Assembly: GCA_030765525.1 (NCBI GenBank)
Contig: JAVCCK010000003.1
Coordinates: forward strand, 62,001 to 126,000
Length of the DNA: 64,000 bases
Reading direction: 5' to 3'
Source of the DNA: Candidatus Lernaella stagnicola
Lineage (GTDB): Bacteria > Lernaellota > Lernaellaia > Lernaellales > Lernaellaceae
In this document: positions 1-7,311 of the stretch, one piece after another
How the letters are laid out: the number at the start of each line of letters is the position of its first letter
How positions within the stretch are numbered: position 1 is the first letter of the stretch
Made by a program: the position numbers and the translations under genes
Notes under the pieces: model-generated
Database searches by the model: none
Told to the model about the DNA's origin: nothing
What the model saw: the letters and a program-made list of their open reading frames with translations, nothing else

Positions 1-257
1 ACGATGCCGTCGGCCCGCTTACGATTGGCGCCCACCGGACACACCGTTACGCAGATCGGGTCTTCGCAATTGTTGCACAGCAGCGGCAGAAACTTTTGCC
101 GCGTGTGCGGATAGGGCCCTTTTTCCACCTTCTTGACCCACGAGCGCCAGACGCCCAGGGGCACGTCATTTTCCATTTTGCAAACCACTTCGCACGTCTG
201 GCAGCCGATGCACTTACGCAGGTCGATGAGGAAGCCGTAACGCACCTTGCTAGTCAT
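1..257 (-). CDS. 4Fe-4S ferredoxin subunit, PsrB/DmsB/NrfC-like (partial, 3' end off window)
   Basis: This is the N-terminal 85 or so residues of an iron-sulfur electron-transfer subunit; the rest lies beyond base 1. Two cysteine clusters are visible: CIGCQTCEVVC near residues 15-25, and CNNCEDPICVTVCP near residues 60-75. That pairing, with the ENDVPLGVW-type linker, is typical of the four-cluster subunits of molybdopterin oxidoreductases such as DmsB, PsrB and NrfC. The start is the ATG at 257, which overlaps the stop of the upstream FMN-bind-like gene by 8 nt, so the two are probably translationally coupled. No signal peptide is visible. It would pass electrons between a membrane partner and a catalytic subunit. 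That catalytic subunit is not in the window, so the substrate cannot be named. Confidence 0.85.
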   Translation of the reverse strand, partial: MTSKVRYGFLIDLRKCIGCQTCEVVCKMENDVPLGVWRSWVKKVEKGPYPHTRQKFLPLLCNNCEDPICVTVCPVGANRKRADGI

Positions 258-1275
258 CGGTGGCCTCCTTTTCGTCATGCTGACCTGTGCCGGCGCGAAT
301 CGCCACGTCCCGCACGGCCTGCTCGCGCCGTCGCTTCTCACGCAAAATCAAGTACGCTGCCGACGCGATCTCCGGGCCGGAGTTGCCCACCGGACACTTC
401 GCCGCGCACTTGCCGCAGCCGACGCAGAATTTCGACAACTCCACGACGCGCTCGATATTGCCCAGGCGCGCCATCAGCACCATGGTCATCGGGTAAGGTT
501 CGCCGTCGACGATTTTCACCGGGCAGACGCCTACGCAAGCCTGGCAATTGTAGCAATTGAGCGCCGCACCTAATCCCGGACGCAGCGCGGGACCCACCGT
601 GTAGTCGAAGGCCAGCAGTACGATGAACAGAATGGCCAGCGCGTTGATGGTGATTTTGCCGCCGCGGTTACTGGTCAGGTAGAACACCGCGCGCGAGAGA
701 TCGGAAAGCTCCGGCGCGTCGAAGGTTTGGCGGAGCACCGCGTCTTCCATCGCCGCCTGCAGGCCCGCCAGGGAGCGCTCGTTACGAAACACGAAGCCTT
801 CCAAGTGGCTCACGTCGACCGCCCGGCGTCCCTTCAATTGCGGCAGCACGTCGTCGAAGGCATAGACCGCGTCGCGATGCTCGACGAGGTTCACCGCCGC
901 AACGCGGCCTTTTTCAACCCGCAAATCCACGACGATTTTGCCGTTGTTGCCCGGCCCCTCACCGCGGTGTACGCCGTCGGGCACGAACTCAAGCGTCAGC
1001 GGTCGCTGAAACGCCAGGTAGTCCTCAACTTGCGTGCGTTGATGATTCGCCCAGAGAACCGCCGTGAGGCCGAGGACACCCAGCACGAGAATCGGCACGA
1101 TGAAACGCCAACCGCCCCGCCCCCAAGTGCGAACGCCGTGAATGAAAAGCAGCGCGGTGAGTATCGCCAGCGACCACAAGCGCACCCGTGGGAAGATCAA
1201 CGCCACGACCAGCACGAGGACGGCCAGCCGCCACCAGCGTGTAATGCGATCTTCTACGATGCGCTCGAACTTCAT
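250..1275 (-). CDS. Membrane protein with FMN-bind-like domain and C-terminal 2[4Fe-4S] ferredoxin
   Basis: A 341-residue protein. Two or three hydrophobic segments (about residues 12-70) precede an extracytoplasmic domain of about 110 residues. That domain has the DGVHRGEGPGNNGKIVVDLR pattern of the FMN-bind family (RnfG/NosR type). A further membrane segment near residues 225-245 follows, then two canonical Cx2Cx2Cx3CP motifs (CYNCQACVGVCP and CVGCGKCAAKCP). The layout resembles a compact NosR/NapH-like membrane electron carrier linking cytoplasmic Fe-S clusters to an extracytoplasmic flavin. The S-G-A-T-type flavinylation motif expected at the end of the FMN domain is not recognisable. The ATG at 1275 overlaps the HdrC-like stop (TGA, 1272-1274). 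The reading frame stays open further upstream, but that part lies inside the neighbour gene and is not used. Confidence 0.8.
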   Translation of the reverse strand: MKFERIVEDRITRWWRLAVLVLVVALIFPRVRLWSLAILTALLFIHGVRTWGRGGWRFIVPILVLGVLGLTAVLWANHQRTQVEDYLAFQRPLTLEFVPDGVHRGEGPGNNGKIVVDLRVEKGRVAAVNLVEHRDAVYAFDDVLPQLKGRRAVDVSHLEGFVFRNERSLAGLQAAMEDAVLRQTFDAPELSDLSRAVFYLTSNRGGKITINALAILFIVLLAFDYTVGPALRPGLGAALNCYNCQACVGVCPVKIVDGEPYPMTMVLMARLGNIERVVELSKFCVGCGKCAAKCPVGNSGPEIASAAYLILREKRRREQAVRDVAIRAGTGQHDEKEATDD

Positions 1276-1838
1276 GCCTGTTTCGTTTCCTTTTTTGTTT
1301 CGCTCTCGAGCCACGCCACGATGCGGTCGATGAATTCCCGGCCGAACAAGCCGCGCCGGAATGCTTCTTCCACGCGCTGCCGCGGAACCCGCCCGGCCTC
1401 GATCGCTTCCATTACCCGCTGCTGGCCCCGCGAGAAAATGCGCGGCAGGTCCAGGTGGATCACGCAGAAACTCACGCAGCCGCCGCAGCGAATGCATTTC
1501 ATGCCGCCCGCGTCGATGAACCGCCAGTGGTCGCCGACCCGCGCCGCCACATTGAGTTCGGCCTGGTAGGCAATCGCCGCGGGGCATTTGTCCTGGGTCG
1601 CGTAGCAGGCGCGGCATTCGTAGCAAAAGATGGTCTGCGGCGTGCCGGTCGCCACGGGCTTGGCCACATCCAGCGCGAGGCTCGCGCCGATGCCCACCAT
1701 CGCCAACCGGTTCAAGTTCTCGGTCAGCGACCGGTTGCGCAGGTTCGAGAAGAACTGAAAACGGCGAATGCCCGGCAAACCGATAGGTTGCGTGGCGTCA
1801 TCCCGCTTATGAATTCCTTTTTTCTTCTCGTCGGCCAT
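1272..1838 (-). CDS. HdrC-like iron-sulfur protein with atypical Cys spacing
   Basis: A 188-residue protein with two cysteine clusters in its middle. The first is CYECRACYATQDKCP (Cx2Cx2Cx6CP) and the second is CIRCGGCVSFC (Cx2Cx2Cx3C, with Val where Pro is usual). A weakly hydrophobic segment (residues 45-65) precedes them. The helical tail (RVPRQRVEEAFRRGLFGREF) resembles the HdrC/GlpC-type Fe-S linker subunits that carry electrons between membrane carriers and soluble oxidoreductases. The ATG at 1838 follows the 50-aa membrane gene after 6 nt, and the stop overlaps the start of the FMN-bind-like gene, so this belongs to the same operon. The non-standard first cluster may hold a modified [4Fe-4S] or [3Fe-4S] centre; that is inference. 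Confidence 0.72.
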   Translation of the reverse strand: MADEKKKGIHKRDDATQPIGLPGIRRFQFFSNLRNRSLTENLNRLAMVGIGASLALDVAKPVATGTPQTIFCYECRACYATQDKCPAAIAYQAELNVAARVGDHWRFIDAGGMKCIRCGGCVSFCVIHLDLPRIFSRGQQRVMEAIEAGRVPRQRVEEAFRRGLFGREFIDRIVAWLESETKKETKQA

Positions 1839-1844
1839 CGTCGC

Positions 1845-1997
1845 TCACATCGGCAGCAAAAGCGCCATGCCCAGGCCGACAATCAGTCCGCCCAGCGCGC
1901 CCTGCGCCAATTCCTTGGGTGATTTCCAGTCCATGCTCCAGGCGATGATCACCCCCGAAAGGACGCCGCCAAATGCAAAAGTCGCCATGCCGAGCAC
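1845..1997 (-). CDS. Small membrane protein (50 aa), unrecognised
   Basis: A 50-residue reading frame fills the space between the permease and the HdrC-like gene. It starts with GTG at 1997 behind a strong Shine-Dalgarno, AAGGAG, at 2004-2009, which lies across the stop of the permease gene. The peptide has two hydrophobic stretches (residues 1-20 and 32-50) separated by a short polar loop (MDWKSPKELAQ). That gives a helical hairpin with Gly-rich, small-residue faces suited to helix packing. It fits exactly between its neighbours, which argues it is a real subunit of the operon, perhaps a small stabilising subunit. It matches no family I recognise. Confidence 0.62.
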   Translation of the reverse strand: MLGMATFAFGGVLSGVIIAWSMDWKSPKELAQGALGGLIVGLGMALLLPM

Positions 1998-2007
1998 GTT
2001 TCACTCC

Positions 2008-3684
2008 TTAATAAAACGGCGCCGGTTCCGGCAGCAGACGCCGGGGCACCATGTAGGCGATCCACGCCGCCGCCACCGCGCCACCGATGCCGCCTTGCAG
2101 CGCCGCCAACGGCTGAAAACCAAACACCGATAAAGCCAGCACTACGCCGGCCAAAACTCCCGTCGCTAAAAAGCCGATCACCTGTCGGTGATAGGAACCG
2201 TCTTCCGGCGTCGCGACAGTGCTCATCAACTTAATCGCCACCACATTAGCCACGACAATCAGCGCCACGTATCCGGCCAGCGCCGCCACGTTCGTCGACA
2301 CTTTCAGTTCGTCGGTCGGAAATTGCGCCAGGTTCATGAACTTCATGTACACCGCCGCCAACGGCGCCATCACCGCCATCGCCGTGAAGGTGTAAGCGCC
2401 CTTGATGTACCCGCTTTCGGCCCGCATCTGCCCCTCGCCCATCATGCCGCCGCCGCCCAGCGGGCTCGGCCCGCAACTGGTCGTGGCGTTGATCATGTAC
2501 GCGGCCATCACGATTGCCAGTTGCTCCCAGTTCAGAAAGCCGTACCCGGCCGGACCGAACAAAAACAGCACCGGCACGAGGGCCGCGGTCAAAATGCGGC
2601 TGCACGAGAGCGGGATCATCGTTTGGATTTGCACGAAGATCGCCAACATCCCGGCCACGCCCAGCAGCGGTATCTTCGAAAACAGCGACAGCACTTGCCC
2701 TAGCGCATCGAAACCGCCGGTCGCCGCCAGCGCCCCGGCCGCCATGAAGCCCGAGATCATCGCGGTGACCGGCAGCAGAATGATGCCCGCCATGAGGTCT
2801 TCCAAACCCGCTCGGCCGATGATGATGATCAAGATGCTGGCGAACACCAACACGGTCTGCACCGGGATTTTGCCGAAGGGTTGGAAGATCGAGACGAACA
2901 GGGCCACGACAAAAATCACCAGCGAGACGTAGCCCGTCCACGGAGCTTTAACCGCCACGGCTTGTTCGGCTTCGCCTTCGGCCTTCTCTCGCAGACTGCT
3001 GTCGTTCGGGTAGAGCTTTTGACTGACGAGCTTTAAAAACAGCGCCGTCAACGCCGTGCCGAGCATCAAAGCAAACGCTTGCGGCGCGCGCAGAATGCCG
3101 TCGGCCGCCGTTGGGAAGAAGCTGCCGAGAAAACCTTCGCCGATTTGCCCCACGCCGCCGATGGGGCTCGGACCGCAGGAACCGAACGCGTTGCGGGCGA
3201 ACGCGCCGATCAGCACGACCAATTGCGACTTCGTCAGCAGGTTCATGCCGCCTTCGGAGCCGAAGGCGAAAAGCAGCGGCAACAGCGCCGCGGCCAGGAT
3301 GCGCCCGCACGGCAGGCTGGCCAGCATCGGCAGGTTGATCAGAATCACGACCGTGCCCGCCAAGCCCAGCGGCGTTTTTTGCAGCCGCCCGATGATCGCC
3401 TTGAACGCCTCGAAACCGCCGGTGGCCTGCAGCGCCCCGGCGAGAAACAGCCCGGCCAACAACGCCGTGATGGGGTGCAAAATGATGCCGCCCATCATTT
3501 CCCCGGGCATCGCCAGCACCGCCGCCCACCCGACCAATGCGCCCTTCACGACCGCGCCCAACGCCAAGCACACCAAGGCCACCAGCACCAGCACCGTCTG
3601 CACCGGCAGGTTGATCTTGCGCAGCAGCGTCAAAATCATCGCCGCGAGGAAAATCGTCAGGGTGACGTAGCCAAGCGCCGTCAT
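2008..3684 (-). CDS. Polytopic membrane permease with internal duplication
   Basis: A 558-residue, very hydrophobic protein with about 12-14 predicted membrane segments. The two halves are clearly related. Each carries a PVQTVLV segment, then a hydrophobic run ending P(I/V)TA, an ATGGF(E/D)A motif, a helix with S-C-R-I-L or P-C-G-R-I-L, and finally a Gly/Pro-rich signature: GPSPIGGVGQIGEG in the first half and GPSPLGGGGMMGEG in the second. Tandem halves with matching re-entrant-like motifs are typical of ion/organic-anion (IT superfamily-like) transporters, but I cannot assign a known family. The start overlaps the upstream stop as ATGA (3681-3684). Co-transcription with Fe-S and flavin proteins suggests transport of the redox substrate, or an ion-coupled step. 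Confidence 0.7.
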   Translation of the reverse strand: MTALGYVTLTIFLAAMILTLLRKINLPVQTVLVLVALVCLALGAVVKGALVGWAAVLAMPGEMMGGIILHPITALLAGLFLAGALQATGGFEAFKAIIGRLQKTPLGLAGTVVILINLPMLASLPCGRILAAALLPLLFAFGSEGGMNLLTKSQLVVLIGAFARNAFGSCGPSPIGGVGQIGEGFLGSFFPTAADGILRAPQAFALMLGTALTALFLKLVSQKLYPNDSSLREKAEGEAEQAVAVKAPWTGYVSLVIFVVALFVSIFQPFGKIPVQTVLVFASILIIIIGRAGLEDLMAGIILLPVTAMISGFMAAGALAATGGFDALGQVLSLFSKIPLLGVAGMLAIFVQIQTMIPLSCSRILTAALVPVLFLFGPAGYGFLNWEQLAIVMAAYMINATTSCGPSPLGGGGMMGEGQMRAESGYIKGAYTFTAMAVMAPLAAVYMKFMNLAQFPTDELKVSTNVAALAGYVALIVVANVVAIKLMSTVATPEDGSYHRQVIGFLATGVLAGVVLALSVFGFQPLAALQGGIGGAVAAAWIAYMVPRRLLPEPAPFY

Positions 3685-4010
3685 GGAATGGCCTCCAGGT
3701 GCGCCCCGGTTACGCCGATTGCCTCGGAGTGAGCAATGACGAAACCCTCGCGGTCGCGCAGCAACCCGACGCGTCGTCCGGGCCGCAAATCACCCTGGCA
3801 TTGCATGCAGGCAAGCGCCCGCGCCGCCACGAGTCGCCCCGCGTCGGTGCGAATGAGGTATTTGCCTTGCAGCCAGCCGGCCAGTCCGCCTTGCTCGTCC
3901 AGCCGCCGCACAACGGTTCCGCGCCGCGACTTCCGCCGCACATAGAATTCAGCCACCACCCAACCAAGGAGTAGAAACAGCGTGGTTCCGGTGTAAAGCC
4001 AGTGCTGCAT
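3681..4010 (-). CDS. Membrane-anchored small protein (109 aa), unrecognised
   Basis: The protein has one N-terminal transmembrane helix (about residues 4-20, TGTTLFLLLGWVVAEF), then a basic stop-transfer segment (RRKSRRG) and a soluble domain of about 80 residues. The soluble domain carries a lone CMQC pair near residue 68. It could be a small beta-barrel or a Cys-dependent domain; no family is recognised. It sits between the NHL gene (TGATG overlap at 4010) and the permease gene (ATGA overlap at 3684), so it is almost certainly expressed with both. The ATG at 4010 is chosen because it is directly coupled to the upstream stop. The longer open frame upstream lies inside the NHL gene. Confidence 0.62.
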   Translation of the reverse strand: MQHWLYTGTTLFLLLGWVVAEFYVRRKSRRGTVVRRLDEQGGLAGWLQGKYLIRTDAGRLVAARALACMQCQGDLRPGRRVGLLRDREGFVIAHSEAIGVTGAHLEAIP

Positions 4011-4936
4011 CAGAACATTTCCATTTCCCAGACCTTCGCCGCCGCGGGCGAGGACACAGCCAACCGTCCGTAGTGCCCGGCGATGCCGACCGGCTCTTGT
4101 AAGCCGGTAATTGCGTCGATTGTCTTGCCATCGGTCGTCACCTTCAACACGCGGTTGTTGCCGGTGTCGGCGACGTACAACACGCCCAGGTGCATCGCGA
4201 GGCCCTCGGCGCGCGCTAGACCGATACCATTCCACTCCGGGCGCAGGATGGATTGCAGGGCGCCGTCTTCGTCGATGACGAGAATGCGGTTGTGTTTGGA
4301 ATCAAGCACGAACACCAAGCCCTCGCCGCACGCCACGGCTTTGGGTTGGCGAAATTTGTAATCGACAGTCCCCGGGGCGAGCTCATCGCCGTCATCGCCG
4401 AAGTAGCCGAACGCGCGGTCGATGACCCCCGAATCAGGCGCGTAGCGTTGCACGACATGGCCCCGCGTATTGGCGACCCAGATCCATTTTTCGCTGACCG
4501 CCACGCCGTTGGGCATGGCCAGCTTTCCCGTGGCGATTCCCAGCCCGCCGATCGTGCGCACGAAGTCGCCGCCGATCTTGAATTCACCGATGCGGCCGTT
4601 GTTCGTGTCGCAAACCAGCAGCGAATCACCCGCGACGCACAAGCCCGTCGGTACGTTGAGTTGACCGTCGCCGCTACCGGGTTTGCCGATCGCCCGCTGA
4701 CGTTTGCCGTCGGATGAAAACACGACAATTCGGTACCCGCCGCCGTCGGCCACATACAAATTGCCTTCCGCGTCGTAAGCCACGCCCCAAGGCGAAACGA
4801 AATCTGCTGTGAATTCTCGTAAATCAGTCGCGGCGAGCGCAGACCCCACTTGTAACAACGTCGTAGCCCCGGCTATTGCCAAGGATCCGCGCAGAAAATC
4901 ACGTCTGGTAGATTGCACCGTTTTTCGGTCAGGCAT
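4010..4936 (-). CDS. Tat-exported NHL-repeat beta-propeller protein
   Basis: A 308-residue protein with a textbook twin-arginine signal: TRRDFLRG at residues 10-17, then a hydrophobic core and a GSALA-type cleavage site near residue 35. The mature part consists of NHL repeats. Phrases such as SPWGVAYDAEGNLYVADGGG, NVPTGLCVAGDSLLVCDTNN and LGVLYVADTGNNRVLKV recur about every 45 residues, which fits a five- or six-bladed beta-propeller. Tat export implies folding, and possibly cofactor or partner binding, before transport. It is the first gene of the operon and has its own promoter at 4984-5011. As the extracytoplasmic member it could be a scaffold or substrate-recognition propeller for the membrane redox proteins encoded downstream; that is inference. 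Confidence 0.82.
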   Translation of the reverse strand: MPDRKTVQSTRRDFLRGSLAIAGATTLLQVGSALAATDLREFTADFVSPWGVAYDAEGNLYVADGGGYRIVVFSSDGKRQRAIGKPGSGDGQLNVPTGLCVAGDSLLVCDTNNGRIGEFKIGGDFVRTIGGLGIATGKLAMPNGVAVSEKWIWVANTRGHVVQRYAPDSGVIDRAFGYFGDDGDELAPGTVDYKFRQPKAVACGEGLVFVLDSKHNRILVIDEDGALQSILRPEWNGIGLARAEGLAMHLGVLYVADTGNNRVLKVTTDGKTIDAITGLQEPVGIAGHYGRLAVSSPAAAKVWEMEMF

Positions 4937-4983
4937 ACTTTATCTTGTGTTAATCTCAGCTAGGATATCTATCTGTTGTGGGC

Positions 4984-5011
4984 AGTATACCCCCGCGGAA
5001 AAGCCCGTCAA
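4984..5011 (-). promoter_or_regulatory. Sigma-70-type promoter for the NHL/redox operon
   Basis: On the minus strand a -35 box TTGACG (5006-5011) and a -10 box TATACT (4984-4989) are separated by 16 nt. They lie about 50 nt upstream of the ATG at 4936, and no coding sequence overlaps them. This is the best promoter match in the 117-nt gap between the rqcH stop and the NHL gene. Confidence 0.6.
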
Positions 5012-5053
5012 CAAGCATTTCTGGAAAATTTCCTAAAAAACGGCGTCTTGGCG

Positions 5054-6484
5054 TCAAGATCGAGTCTGGTAAAGGCGGTCGATGCGGGCTTGGTCGAGGC
5101 GCACGAAAACGGACTTCACATCCCCCGCATGCACCAACCCCGGCTTGGCGTGTCGGGGCTTGCGGACATTCTTGCGCCGCGTGTAAATCACGCCTCCCGA
5201 CCCGGAGTTTTTCAGCGAACTGTGCAGCAGCGCCAACTGCGCCGCGTCCTGCAGCGTCTCCGGATGCAGTTCGCCCGACGGCGGCAGCTTGATCACCACG
5301 TGACTGCCCGGCCCGCCTTCCACGTGCAGCCAATAATCTTTGCCGTGCGCGACCTGGAAGGTGATTTCGTCGTTCTCGCGATCACTGCGCCCGACGAAGA
5401 TCGCCGCTCCGTCCACCGCGTAGAACGCCTGCGGACCGGCCGGCGCCTCGTCCCGTTGCCGCGGCGGCGGCTGCTTCGGCTTCTCCAGGCGAATACTCAT
5501 ATCGCGCAGCGTCTCAGCCGCCGACTCCAAATCGTCCGTGGTCTCAAGCAGCGCTGCGCCCTCATTCCATTGCGCCTCGCGTTGCGCCAACTCGGCCACT
5601 CGCGCTTCCAAATGCTCGCGCTTGCGCCGCGTCCGCCGGGCGGTCTTGAACATGCGCTCGACGTTTCGTTGCGGCGATAAGGACGGGTCCAACTGCACGG
5701 CGATCAACGTGTCCGGGTCCGACCAATCCGGAAGCTCCACCTGCTTCGCGCCTCGCTCCACCCGATGAAGGTTCGTCACCAAAAGCTCCGCGTGCTGCTG
5801 CAACTGATCCGCGTCGGGCAGCCCGGCCAGTTCGCGCTCGTGCTTCAGCCGCTGCTTCCTCGCGCCCTTAAGCGACCGCGAAACGGCATTCTTCAGCTTT
5901 TGGAGAGCCGTCTCCCAATCGTGCGCCGCCTCGGCCGCCGCAAACACTTCGGCCATTTCCTCGATGGCCATCTCGCGATCGGCTCGTTGGGGCGCGCCGC
6001 CGGTTTCGGGCGGTTGATAGGCCTCCCCGCTGCGCAGGCCGCGAACGGTCAGCCGCCGGTCCACTAACGCGCCACCGAGGACGCCCTGACCGTCGAGTAA
6101 AAACAGATTACTTTTCGGGCCAAAGAGTTCCGCCACCAGCGTCCACATCTCGACGGCATCCTCTTCGCCGCGCCGTGACACGTTGACGGTGAAAATGCGG
6201 TCGGCCGCTTCCACGGCGAACTCCTCGATGCGCCCGCCGACCAGCCGCTTGCGCAGCAACCCGCAGAACGCCCCCGCTTCCGAACCGCTGCCCGGGTTTT
6301 CGGTCTCCACCACCACGCGAAAAAAACGCGGATGAATGCACAGGGTTACCCAATAGCTTTGGCCGGGAGCGCGGCATTCCAGGACCATGGCGTCGTCGCG
6401 GGGTTGACGGATTTTCTGGATGCGACCGCCCGCCACGCGTTCGTTCAACCACTGCGCCACGCGGGCCAGTTCGGCCCATTGCAT
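5054..6484 (-). CDS. rqcH: Rqc2/RqcH-like NFACT protein
   Basis: A 476-residue NFACT-family protein. The N-terminal NFACT-N region (about residues 1-200) has the pattern WLNERVAGGRIQKIRQP followed by FGPKSNLFLLD. A charged coiled-coil middle (about 220-370) follows, then a C-terminal NFACT-R (DUF814) domain containing WLHVEGGPGSHVVIK and RRKNVRKPRHAKPGLV. In Bacillus subtilis, RqcH binds stalled 50S subunits and recruits Ala-tRNA for C-terminal tailing of nascent chains. The M at 6484 is chosen because it matches the usual family N-terminus and lies just after the upstream stop (6493-6495); the in-frame ATG at 6511 is an alternative. The protein is shorter than Gram-positive homologues (about 570 aa). 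Confidence 0.87.
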   Translation of the reverse strand: MQWAELARVAQWLNERVAGGRIQKIRQPRDDAMVLECRAPGQSYWVTLCIHPRFFRVVVETENPGSGSEAGAFCGLLRKRLVGGRIEEFAVEAADRIFTVNVSRRGEEDAVEMWTLVAELFGPKSNLFLLDGQGVLGGALVDRRLTVRGLRSGEAYQPPETGGAPQRADREMAIEEMAEVFAAAEAAHDWETALQKLKNAVSRSLKGARKQRLKHERELAGLPDADQLQQHAELLVTNLHRVERGAKQVELPDWSDPDTLIAVQLDPSLSPQRNVERMFKTARRTRRKREHLEARVAELAQREAQWNEGAALLETTDDLESAAETLRDMSIRLEKPKQPPPRQRDEAPAGPQAFYAVDGAAIFVGRSDRENDEITFQVAHGKDYWLHVEGGPGSHVVIKLPPSGELHPETLQDAAQLALLHSSLKNSGSGGVIYTRRKNVRKPRHAKPGLVHAGDVKSVFVRLDQARIDRLYQTRS

Positions 6485-6492
6485 GCCGCGGG

Positions 6493-7308
6493 TCAGTCCG
6501 CATTCAGCCATTGCGTGTCCAAGCTTTGCGGATCGATTTCCAAAAGACGGCCGGTGTCGCGAAAACAACCGACGTTCAGAAACCGCACCGGCTCATCCGA
6601 ATCGTCTTTGTCGATAAACTCGTCGAGTTTCGGCTGGTGCACGTGACCGAATAATACCAGTCGCGGGCGATGCAATCGCGCGAAATAGAGGAGGTCCGGA
6701 CTGCCGCCCTCGTCGCGCCCGGCCTCCACGTCGAAGGTCAGGCCGGGAATCGCCGGCGGCGGATGCGCGCACAACACCTCGCAATCTCCCATTTCGTGCA
6801 ACCGCTGCGCATACTCTTCGCGTCCCACCTCGCCGGCCATCCCGAAGGAGTACGGCCCCGGCGGATGCCCGCTGACCAAACCGAAGCTTCGCCCTTCGAT
6901 CTGGACCGTATCGGCTTCGACGAAGGTGTGCCGGTCCAGCAGGTTCTGTTGCAGCGCGTGAGGAAAGTCGACGTTGCCGTAAATGAAATAGGCTTCGCAG
7001 GGTATCGCCGCCGCCATGGAAAAGTAGGCCATCTGGGCCGCGCGGCGGATTTTGGCGAAGAGGTCAGGCACCGATCCCGCCGCGGTCATCATGGCCGCGC
7101 GAGCTTCGTCCAACTGGTCGGTCTGGATGAGTTCCAGCGTGCTTTCGATCACATCGCGCGGAATGAAATCGGCCAGCAGCCCCGACAGGTTTGAGTAATC
7201 CAACACGTTGAGATGATCGCCGAGGCTGATCAAAATGTCGTCAGGCCGCAGCGCCGCCGCGAGCCTATCGTATGCTCCGTGAAGGTCGGCCACTACCAGC
7301 AAGCGCAT
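6493..7308 (-). CDS. Calcineurin-like metallophosphoesterase (YfcE-like)
   Basis: A 271-residue protein with the ordered metal-binding motifs of the superfamily: VADLHG (residues 6-11), LGDHLN (about 30), YGNVDFP (about 113), CAHPP (about 180) and GHVHQP (about 241). It should bind two metal ions and hydrolyse a phosphomonoester or phosphodiester. Its length exceeds that of YfcE (184 aa) because of a helical insert between motifs 2 and 3. Its substrate is not predictable. The gene starts 3 nt after the pgi stop and ends 8 nt before rqcH, so the three are probably co-transcribed. Confidence 0.8.
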   Translation of the reverse strand: MRLLVVADLHGAYDRLAAALRPDDILISLGDHLNVLDYSNLSGLLADFIPRDVIESTLELIQTDQLDEARAAMMTAAGSVPDLFAKIRRAAQMAYFSMAAAIPCEAYFIYGNVDFPHALQQNLLDRHTFVEADTVQIEGRSFGLVSGHPPGPYSFGMAGEVGREEYAQRLHEMGDCEVLCAHPPPAIPGLTFDVEAGRDEGGSPDLLYFARLHRPRLVLFGHVHQPKLDEFIDKDDSDEPVRFLNVGCFRDTGRLLEIDPQSLDTQWLNAD

Positions 7309-7311
7309 CGT

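Noticed and set aside
5020-5053. Terminator after rqcH
   Set aside because: A T-run exists on the minus strand (about 5033-5039), but the preceding stem is only 4 bp.
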